This document shows, piece after piece, positions 42,701 through 50,399 of a DNA stretch of 64,000 bases. The notes under the pieces are model-generated. The model made no database searches. It was not told the DNA's origin and saw nothing but the letters and a program-made list of their open reading frames with translations. Both the position numbers and the translations under genes were made by a program. This stretch comes from Alentia gelatinosa (taxonomy: Eukaryota > Annelida > Polychaeta > Phyllodocida > Polynoidae), in contig OX465584.1 in NCBI GenBank assembly GCA_950022655.1, forward strand, positions 50,202,723 through 50,266,722. Reading direction: 5' to 3'. Each line of letters begins with the position of its first letter. Within the stretch, counting starts at the first letter, position 1.

Positions 42701-45700
42701 TTTACTGTGATGAATTATCTATACCTGTTTTATCTAATTCCCAAATTTCACAATTTTCTGTTGAGTTATATACATGTGAGACATGCTTTTGTTGAATGGG
42801 CCTTGGACCAACAGTGATCATAACAGCTGAACAGTGACCGGGTCTGAGGAACACTTTTTGGTCATGATCACTGGTTTGGTCACCCAACTGGTCACTCATT
42901 TGTGATCACTACAAATAAAGACGTCGCTGTCTGAAAAACAGGCCCCAGGATTCTGCCTGTGCTCATGAACCGTTACTGAGGGGCCATTGATAAAATACAC
43001 ATGCACTGAGGGTTCTTGTATTGCTTACAAGATCAAGGGGGGGGGGGGGGGTTAATTCTGATAACTGCTGGTTGTTTACTGTTGTTTACGTTGAATGTCT
43101 TGTAGCTAATGGAACATTTTGAGGTACATTGCACTGCGTCTGAGTATTTCTCGTGCACGTGGATGCCGTATGGAGGGCAGTATGTCAGACATTGCAAGCC
43201 GGATGCGAAGTGTGTGAGTACAACTTTGACATTCTTCTGAAAATGAATTTATCTTTTAACCTATTATTATTATATAACTATGGCAAAAGGTCTATGAAAT
43301 AGTACCCGCTTTCAGGGATGCAAGTTTTCTGACTAATGAGGGAATTCCGATTTTTCTTTAAAAATAGTCCCAACTTTCATCCCTGAGTATGAATAATGTT
43401 CGGGCTCATTGTGACATGGTGAATGAGCCTGTCGTTAAAATGGCTTTCTTTAGTGTTATTAAGGTATATAATAATAAGTAAACGTAGTGACTAAGTTTGT
43501 AGGGATGATATTCTTGGCCTTTTGTCCCACAAATGCATCCCGATACTGGGACAAAAGACCTTGAATTGCCATCCCATTATAGAGCCTTGCACAATATACT
43601 ATGGAACATTACCTGCTATTGGGCATGACATATAAATAATGTTTAGGCGCACTGTCAATAATGGCATTTTTTCATCAATTTGAGGTGTTGGATGGGAACT
43701 GTGTGACCATTGCATGGGTTGAGTCATGGAGGCATGGCTGGAATGACGTAGTACATGCTGAATACGGGGAATAAACTCAGTCAGAAAGGGGTTAGAGAAG
43801 GTTCCACTGAGGGGAATCATCAAGGGTTTGGACTGCCATTTTCCAAGGTGGCTGATGACAACGTAGGCGCCATGTAGTAAGGTATGACGTGGAGGTATCA
43901 ATTATTGAATCAGGCAGATGAGGCTTTTGGAGGGTTTTAGAAGATTCAGAGGTAGATATAAGGGGTGGCTGAGAATAGCCAGCACCATCACCTGGGGATA
44001 AATCTGATCATGTCGAGTGGGCTGCTGGAGAGTTAGGGAGGCTTGTAGAGTCAGCAGGAGCAGACTTGAGGACAGCTATAGAGCCTCCAGAGGTTACTAA
44101 ACTCCCGATTATCGCCCCGGGTAAAGCAAAGTTCCGCTCCCGATAGACTTGGCACACTCCGACAAAATGAACCACAGTTTTCTGATTTATAATTGGAGAA
44201 ACTGAATATAATTTCGGATTCCCATGTAGAAATAGCTGAAATTTCCATTTCTGACATCAGAATTTCAATTTGAGGATGTTTGAAAACCGTTAAACTGCAT
44301 TAATTCTGGGTTATGAGCAAGGGGTCTATCACTATACTACGTCGGTAACCAGCGAAACCCGGAACTTGGTCAACAGACTGAATTACGGGATACCTCAATA
44401 GGGTCTATGTAGAACATGGTTCAGTCAGGGACAAACTCTAGAGGGCACTGTTTCGGGAACTGGCAGCTCACCTGCATCATGAGTGGCAGGGATCAAACAG
44501 GGATTGGTTCTGCATGGTGATAGTTGTGTAGAGAAGCTGTTTCCCATCTAACAGTAATGGGCTACATCTAATCGATAGAGGACTGGGTCTTCTGAAGGTG
44601 TGAGCATCAGGATGGGGAACTGGGCTCAGGTGATGGCAGCCACGGGAGAGACAGAAAAGTGATTAACAGTAGGAAATCTAGTGCAGCAGTGGTACAGACA
44701 GGCTACGGGTATTGGCACATTGGACACTGGACAGACAGACAGATTGATGAAGATCCCGGAGTGAGCTGGTGTCCAGGGGATACCTGGAGAGTGTGCCTGC
44801 TTCTCAAGGGGACATTTAGTATTGTGTGAAATACTGTACCATGGACCTTTTGTGCTGTGACATTAAAAGATGGATCCTAAAGAGTTTGCTGTTGGTGTTC
44901 TCCTTTCCTGTCAAAAGGGTTAATACTAACATAATGTGGGTTCAAATTTATTTCTTCCCACTGTTCCTTGCTTCTCCGTTGCGGAGACATCACCGTTTGA
45001 TGACGCGATTTTTTAAAAATACTAACATAATGATAAGGAGACATAATGATGGCCATTCAAGGTCTTTTGTCCAGGAACTACAGCCCTTTACAAACGGCAT
45101 TGGGCCATAGTTGCCAGACTAAAGACCTTGAATGGCCATCACTACAGGCTCAGTGATTATGTGTCTTCATATTACTATCCAGTTCGTTGAACACATTGTC
45201 TGTTAATTTGTTTTGAACAAAGTGGATTCACTGTTACATAAACGGTAGCGTGGTGGTACCGGTAGACGAGGGAAAAGTTACCATTTCCGCTAACTCAAAT
45301 GCATTAAACCTTTTCACCTATGATAATCCATTATACTCATCCAGTTGAAAAAATCTACAAATGGAATTCTGCGCGATCTAATGTACACTATCTGCGAGAG
45401 AGCAATCTACTGGATAAGGTAAATAAAGTGCAACACATTTTCATAATATGAAATAACTTTAGTGTCAGCAAAGCTAAAAGAACTGTTCTGAACATATGTG
45501 AAAAATGTATTTACAAAAAAAGGATAAAAATATAGGTTTAAAAAATAGGGGGTGGGGGCAAGTAAGATAGAATAGAGATGAGTAGAGTGTAATGTTAATT
45601 GCTATGTTTCTATATGCATTTCACATTCTGTGTTCTACCTTGTGTGGTCTGTTCTTTTATCTAACCTGGTATAAACGCCCATAGGCTTAACATTAGGAAC

Positions 45701-48700
45701 TCATACTTAACAAGATTGCGAGCACGGAAACTCATACTCTATGGGCGATAAACAGATAAATATTTGCATACTAACATAAAATTAAAAATATATTTGTGTT
45801 TGGTCTCAGTCCCCGTTCACCATCTCGTTTGGAGTGTTTCGAAATATTCACTCGGCTTACAATCTCTAAACTCGATGGCAAACGGGGACACAGACCAAAC
45901 ACTCATCAATTTCATACTTAGTATAGAAATTAGAGAAGGAAAGACAACTGTAAACAAACTTTGATAGTGTGCTTGTTATACAAATACTGTGTTTCTCATT
46001 TTCTAGTCGCTTATTGTGCTCTGAGCGGCTGCTGTGCCGCGGGAACAAGCTGCTGTTTTACTTGGGGTACGGGAAGAACTTATCTTACATCGACCAATCA
46101 GGATGTAATATCACACACCCACCCACCCAGCTGTACTACACACAGGAATGGTTCGTTACACGGTGAGTGGACAACACTGTTTTTAGTGGTATTTTCCTTT
46201 ATGCAAAACCACCATTTTAATTGAAATATTTTCATTGTAATATATGTGTGATAACTCCAATTCTTTCCCAATGCTGAGAGATGGGTTGTGAGGCAGCTTG
46301 TTGCAAAATATGCTTGTGTCTAGTTCACTCTCTTCGGTTACTGGAGGCTGATTAGATGAAATCTGATAGGTGAGGCAGGGTGACTACAGGACGCTGCAAT
46401 GTGTTAGATTGTGCAGTGGAACAGGCCACATGCCCAACGGCATCAAGTGCATATAGGTGGAATGGGTGATTGCCAATAAAATCTAATTAAATAGCATTTT
46501 TCGCTATTTGAATATGTTCCCTCATAGTACTGCCTGTTGGTTTGTATACTAGAAGGATATATATATTTTATTTTTTATTGTAAAGAATGTCTCTCACCAA
46601 GGTGAGTTTTTCAGACATCTAAAATGTCTACGGAGTCAAAGATGATTGGCAGACGCTCGACAGCGTCAGATTCATGGTCAGTCCAGTGGAACAGACCCTT
46701 AATCAATGTCCTGTCGGTTCAGTCAGTCGATATTTGTGAGCAGGTAACAGCCATGGATCAGTCAGAAGGAGAAATCCCCTCATATTCTTCATGACGGTTC
46801 TGATACTCCGGATCTTGTTTGTATAATCTCCAACCCCTGGCACTCTTAGTTACAGATTCAAGAATCCTATTTTATATTACGTTTTCTAGCAAGATATAGT
46901 GATTCGATTGTGGTATAGTTTACATTGTGATAATGAATTATTATTGATTTCGTAGTGTCTGATTGCAGATCCCTGGTCCCGTTGATTATGTGGGAGCTCG
47001 AAACGTTGATAAATAACAAAAGAATGCCAGTTCACCGCGTGGATGTGAGCCTGGTGAAACAGGACGATCTTTACTTGAGTCCAGCCACAGGCAGAGAGAG
47101 TGCTGCAATTCGTATCAGTATCAGCAGGTAAGTGTTAATACATGGCGTGGTGCACCTTTACAATGTTTACGTTATCCGAGTCCAGCCACAGACAGCGAGT
47201 GCCGCCATTCTCATCAGTATCAGCTGGGACCTGTTTCAGTAGTTTCGTGACATGTCGAGATGGCATCTGTGACACTATACAGACAGATCACAAGATTGCA
47301 GTTAATGACACACGGAGTTTCACTCACTTCTCGTAGGAATTAAGCAATGACACTTTAACATGAGTAGGGGATTCATATAATCTATAATTGTTCCAAATAT
47401 GAAGAAGATTGGCCACTTCGATCTTCAGATATTTGCTAGTCTTTTTCCGCTGTTGCTTGCACTGTTGGTGCCGCTGTTGATGTCTGTCTAGGCCTAATGT
47501 CACGAGACTACAGAAACAGGTCCCTGGTGAGTGTTAATAGGTGATGTACACATTTAAAATGTGAGTGATGCATGACTCCAGCTACAGGCAGAGAGTGCTA
47601 CCATTCGTATCAGTATCAGCAGAAAAGTGTTAAAAGGGGGTATGTTGCACCTTTACAATGCTTACGTTATCTGATTCCAGTCACACACAGCATCAGTAGG
47701 TGAGTGTTAATATCTGGTGTGGTACACCTTTACAATGTTAACAGTAATTGATTCTCTGCTAAAGTGGACGTTCCATTAGGCTTGGCTGTGAATCTGACGT
47801 TGTCAGGCATGTATTAACATGCTCAAAGTGTACAAACCCACAAGCCAGTTCAGTGGCCAATGTTGCACAGTAGCCGTGCAGGGCACGTTTGCAGGCATCC
47901 AACATAAACAATGTTATCACGTTTTATGGGCCATGACACTGCCGTGTGGCCGCCACCATTAGGCATCTTGTCTACTCCATGGCACCAGTTGTTATTACTA
48001 CATGACACATAACAGCCGTGTGACAGTTGTGTGGTCACTGCACGATGTTTGTTTGTTTGTTTGGGTAGTTTAACGTCCAATTTGTTCAATTAGACTTACT
48101 CTGGTTTGACCAAATCTATGAGATGAATGAAGGTAGAAATGCCACCCCCACACATTTAATGAGACCACATAGACATGGTACGAGAAGGATTGGCCTTTGA
48201 TATAGCAGTAAATCTACCACTGCTGGGGTGAAGGAGAAAAGTGGCTGCAGTGGGACTCGATTCAACAAAATCCAGTGCTCTTTACCACTGAGCTAACTCC
48301 CCACCCCGGTCGCTTTAGTTATGCTTGCGTGCAAGCATATCCAGTCTGCAGCGAAAATAATTATTTCACTATGGAATTAAAAAAATACCAAGAAACATAA
48401 GTCTGGCTCCAATTTTAGAAAAGTTGATATGTGAGCATTGTTGTCTCGTATTTCATCACTGCAGGTTCCCAGTTCATAAATCACTTTGCCAAGAAACTGT
48501 AAATGGATTATTATTTGTTTATTCATCTGTCATTTACTTATTTTACGCTGTATTTACATTTCCATCTGCCATGAAATTGTGTACCGGTATGGTAATAAGT
48601 AATCAATCATTATATATTTTTCACTGTATTTACAGATCAATTTGATGGATCATTATTTGTTCATTTACTATCTAATCACAGCCATAGCCCCATTCCATGG

Positions 48701-49849
48701 CCAGTAACGGTGTGTTTCCATGTTAAATCAGTCTCTCTGAGGCAGCAAAGTTCATATGAAAAATATGTCCTCTTTTTCATTACCCCTCATTTATTTTTAC
48801 GCTCGTTTTACATATCAATTTGCCATGAAATTATGTATAGATTGATAGTTTATCAATCATTTGATTTATTTCACTCTATTCACAGATCACTTGGTCATGA
48901 AGTTGTTTTTGGATCATTATTCACCGCTTTAGACAGATTTTTTTTGGAACATGGCGCACGACACAACTGGACATCGGTTAGTAATACACATTTAATTCTG
49001 AAACTTTTAATCCGTGAATCCCTAAATTTGCAGGACAATTAATTTACTAGAGATATTCAAATGGAAGAACAAGTTTACTATCTGAATTTGAATAGTTCAA
49101 ATGAAAAAAAAACCAGATGTACCATCTGAATTAGAATAGTTAATGTTGGTTTTTGCGTGTAAATCCAGTCTTAGATCAAACTGAAGTTATTTACTGGGTT
49201 ATATAAACAATCCTATTTTCAGTATGCTCCAGCAGGGCCAGAGTGTAATAGATTTGGGCCTTTCAGGTGGTTATACAGTCAATGCTAACGGGTCGAACAG
49301 TTTCAATGTTATAATTTGTTATATAACAATAGATGGTTTGATGGGCAGCTATACCCGTTTAATAAACATTTGGAATATATACAATTCATGTTGTGTTACC
49401 ATATCTATTTCGATTCTTAGAACATATAGGTAACACTTCAGGTGGAAGGCAGAATATTATACCCCACTAGTATGTCAGTGTAAGGGCAATAAGGTTTTCT
49501 TTTGTGTCCTTTTTGAAATCGTTATAACTTAGTATTGATCGGTCCGAGGGACTCCGGGTGTTTCATTCCCTTGCGGTTATATACCATATACTTCCCCTGA
49601 ATAGCTCTAGATTTGACGGATGCTCAATGAGCACTGTAGCAGTTAAGACATTTATGGATTGAAATCTAATACATTTGGATGTAAACGATTATCCATACAT
49701 TATATTTTACTTTATTTCAGTGCTTACGAAAGGACCATCAGGAGGATTCATATGTAAAGTGGCCTGCATTTATCTCAGTACGTCGCCGAGTCGACCCAAC
49801 CTTCACCTTAATGTCTCCGTACCTGACACTGTCACAGTCATCAACATAG
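38452..49849 (+). CDS. L-gulonolactone-oxidase-family flavoprotein, divergent, eleven exons
   Basis: Eleven exons join in phase to 428 visible residues, close to the roughly 440 of animal GULO, so only a short N-terminus is missing or the start is the Met at visible residue 5. The N-terminal half follows the FAD-binding PCMH fold: FKPQTREELSQILTEARKE matches the usual YxPxxxEEV helix and residues 128-172 match the second subdomain with its GMIG loop. The second half carries the SEYF...W.P motif (exon 6), the EWFV/ALxxL helix region (exons 8-9), a DDLYLSP motif and a C-terminal VDPTFTLMSPYL matching LDPxGMFLNxYL. GULO and ALO oxidise aldonolactones to ascorbate analogues. Here the GGGHS motif that binds FAD covalently reads SGSSS (40-44) and the HWxK motif reads HNWTS (382-386), so normal oxidase activity is doubtful. 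No internal stops or frameshifts were found. Confidence 0.82.
39526..39651 (+). CDS. GULO-like exon 2 (altered FAD histidine motif)
   Basis: Forty-two codons, TTTCAG acceptor and GTAAGT donor. KKVYVTSGSSSKPITDSAGYH aligns with the GULO block KVxxVGGGHSPSDIACTDG; the flavin-linking histidine is replaced by serine. The following intron starts with a long ATT repeat. Confidence 0.8.
39716..39789. repeat. (ATT)n microsatellite
   Basis: About 24 ATT units next to shorter GATAAT runs, in the intron after GULO-like exon 2. Confidence 0.95.
40286..40380 (+). CDS. GULO-like exon 3
   Basis: CACAG acceptor, GTGAGA donor, phase 0 to 2. Encodes IDNGEGKVVVGVAVSVKKL and LANKGLCLP, matching the VDxEKxxVTVxAGIxLxxL and LxxxGLALxNL elements of the family. 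Confidence 0.8.
40824..40914 (+). CDS. GULO-like exon 4
   Basis: CTGCAG acceptor, GTGAGT donor. LDTDLTVGEALNSCLHTTGAD aligns with the VxVAGxIxxGTHxTG stretch that lines the flavin; the HTTG remnant is kept but the preceding glycines are changed. Confidence 0.78.
41316..41501 (+). CDS. GULO-like exon 5
   Basis: Sixty-two codons. VEQMEVMTSAGQVVTVTP and LGMIGVMLAVTFTT match the VxxLxLxTxxGExxxxS and LGxxGIIxxVTL parts of the FAD domain. The donor is CAACAG before GTTAGT, and this exon end is copied twice in the following intron (42386-42453 and around 42947-42976). Confidence 0.82.
41773..41810 (-). promoter_or_regulatory. Three CRE palindromes in the LTR U3
   Basis: TGACGTCA at 41773-41780, 41788-41795 and 41803-41810, exactly 15 bp apart, ending 10 bp upstream of the TATA box on the LTR strand. 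CREB/ATF-type factors bind this palindrome. Confidence 0.65.
41815..42000 (-). repeat. 27-bp GC-rich minisatellite in the LTR
   Basis: About six units of GGAGGACCGGAGGGCCCC plus CTCTCCGACC. The unit length is a multiple of three, which keeps short frames open on both strands; these are not genes. Confidence 0.85.
42377..42980 (+). pseudogene. Two decayed copies of GULO-like exon 5 end, one split by a MITE
   Basis: 42386-42453 repeats the last 65 bases of exon 5 with its donor and intron start. A third copy begins near 42468 and continues at 42947-42976 (GATTCTGCCTGTGCTCATG); a 462-bp MITE lies between the halves. These are junction copies, not full exons. Confidence 0.8.
42485..42946. mobile_element. 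MITE, GGGGCCTGTTTTT family
   Basis: TIRs GGGGCCTGTTTTTTAG and CTGAAAAACAGGCCCC (one mismatch). The interior is made of GTGACCA/TGGTCAC-rich subterminal repeats. No coding potential. Inserted into an exon 5 junction copy. Confidence 0.75.
43106..43213 (+). CDS. GULO-like exon 6
   Basis: TTGTAG acceptor, GTGAGT donor, 36 codons. MEHFEVHCTASEYFSCTWMP resembles the LxxHxxxSEYFRFxWFPH block at the start of the ALO domain. Confidence 0.8.
43452..43575. mobile_element. Foldback element, AACGTAGTGACTGAG family, copy
   Basis: TAATAATAAGTAAACGTAGT at the left and a stem CTTGGCCTTTTGTCCCA / TGGGACAAAAGACCTTG in the centre; right end decayed. Confidence 0.6.
45005..45175. mobile_element. Foldback element, AACGTAGTGACTGAG family, diverged copy
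   Basis: ATGATGGCCATTCAAGGTCT and AGACCTTGAATGGCCATCAC pair around a CTGGCAACTATGGCC loop. The outer ends also pair (GGAGACATAAT / ATTATGTGTCTTC). Confidence 0.6.
45345..45418 (+). CDS. GULO-like exon 7
   Basis: Short exon between ATCCAG and GTAAAT. Encodes LKKSTNGILRDLMYTICERAIYWI, a helical segment at the position of the membrane-proximal insert of animal GULO, but shorter. Phases fit exons 6 and 8. Confidence 0.65.
46007..46162 (+). CDS. GULO-like exon 8
   Basis: TTCTAG acceptor, GTGAGT donor. Encodes 51 full codons ending TQLYYTQEWFVT, matching the xxxQDWAIP motif that precedes the long helix of the ALO domain. Contains an NIT sequon. Confidence 0.75.
46969..47127 (+). CDS. GULO-like exon 9
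   Basis: TTGCAG acceptor, GTAAGT donor. VHRVDVSLVKQDDLYLSPATGRESAAIRISI matches the VEVRFxxxDDxxLSPxxxRDSxYxNI block of GULO and ALO proteins. Its 3' end plus donor is repeated at least three times downstream. Confidence 0.85.
47080..47755 (+). repeat. Tandem copies of GULO-like exon 9 donor junction
   Basis: Units of about 100 bp made of the exon 9 end (AGTCCAGCCACAGGCAGAG ... ATCAGTATCAGCAG), the donor and the first 50 intron bases. The real unit is at 47080; copies lie at 47181, 47575 and 47673, increasingly decayed. The second is split by the MITE at 47226-47524. Confidence 0.85.
47226..47524. mobile_element. MITE inserted in an exon 9 junction copy
   Basis: TIRs of about 28 bp with two mismatches (GGGACCTGTTTCAGTAGTTT at the left). 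Interior shares TAGGAATTAAG and AGTAGGGG..CATATAATCTATAAT with the larger element at 15366-16084, so both belong to one family. Confidence 0.75.
48047..48311 (-). mobile_element. Full-length tRNA-derived SINE
   Basis: Minus-strand element. The head reads like a tRNA gene with box A TAGCTCAGTGG (48295-48285) and box B GAATCGAGTCC (48263-48253), the RNA polymerase III internal promoter. The body carries the blocks found in all other copies and the 3' end is GGACGTTAAA followed by CAAA repeats. The ACGTTAAA end is typical of widespread animal SINE superfamilies. Confidence 0.88.
48470..48884 (+). repeat. Decayed copies of GULO-like exon 10 acceptor junction
   Basis: At least four imperfect copies of TTCACAGATCACTTGGTCATG and GGATCATTATT precede the real acceptor (around 48470, 48555, 48632 and 48805). 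Most have lost the AG. Confidence 0.6.
48886..48976 (+). CDS. GULO-like exon 10 (altered HWxK motif)
   Basis: TCACAG acceptor, GTTAGT donor. LFTALDRFFLEHGARHNWTS aligns with the FxxIMxxxGGRPHWAKxH region; the conserved Lys is missing. Decayed copies of the acceptor end precede it in the intron. Confidence 0.75.
49721..49849 (+). CDS. GULO-like exon 11 (terminal)
   Basis: TTTCAG acceptor, 42 codons and TAG. AFISVRRRVDPTFTLMSPYL matches the family C-terminus (FxxxREKLDPTGMFLNxYL). A possible AATAAA lies at 50025-50030. Confidence 0.82.
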   Translation, partial: CLRKDHQEDSYVKWPAFISVRRRVDPTFTLMSPYLTLSQSST

Positions 49850-49904
49850 TTGATAGTTAGAACCAGTAAAAAGGAGCAGACGACAGGAGTAGAAGCAAAG
49901 AAAA

Positions 49905-50395
49905 ATGACCATAGACCTAAACGAACCTAAAAAAAGAAAAAGAAGCACAAGCTCTAGAAGAAGAGAGCAAAGCTCAACAACAAGTCCACCAACAGACAGT
50001 AAAAGACCTGGATGACAGACTCAAAATAAAAGATAACCAAACAACAAACTAAAACGAGCACATCAAAAAAGAAAAGTGGAAAACCAAAAAAGCAGAGGAA
50101 CTGCTTAACGACATTATGACCAGAGATATCAAAACATGGGGTGAGGCAACAGTAACCACACCAACCCTAACAGAACAAAAAGCAAAAACACTCAACATAG
50201 GAGACTCTGAGTACACAGCACCCAGGGAATAATGAAAAAGGACAGTATACATACAAAACACGAAACTGTACACAGCAGCAGAATTAGAAGAGATGTCAAA
50301 CCAAAAAACAACAAACATAGAAACAGCAGACAAGATCTGCATCCCGATAGGCACCAACGACTTAACCCCCAAACAATCAAACCTGTGATAGTTTT
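49905..50395 (+). pseudogene. Decayed ORF fragment with SGNH-hydrolase-like motifs
   Basis: A T-poor, A-rich stretch whose frames, broken by stops, give a Lys/Glu-rich part, then LNIGDSEYTAP (near 50191) and KICIPIGTNDLTP (near 50331). GDS and GTND are the block I and block III motifs of SGNH/GDSL esterases, a domain found in ORF1 of some CR1-like LINEs. Probably a LINE ORF1 remnant just downstream of the GULO-like stop. Confidence 0.4.
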
Positions 50396-50399
50396 ATAC

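Larger units (their letters stand above)
43214..45344. other. GULO-like intron 6, no gene seen
   Basis: Contains MITE and foldback copies at 43313, 43452 and 45005 and about 1.2 kb (43600-44800) of unassigned sequence with balanced composition. No protein homology was recognised there. Confidence 0.5.

Noticed and set aside
45793..45963. Open segment after CTCAG (VPVHHLVWSVSKY...) as a GULO-like exon
   Set aside because: Its phase does not fit exons 7 and 8, which join each other directly in phase, and it shows no family similarity.
48235..48311. Stand-alone tRNA gene
   Set aside because: Boxes A and B are present, but the sequence runs into the SINE body and lacks a proper acceptor stem.
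49223..49270. Possible small exon YAPAGPECNRFGPF after TTTTCAG
   Set aside because: Including it would throw exon 11 out of its family-matching frame; exon 10 to 11 joins directly in phase 0.
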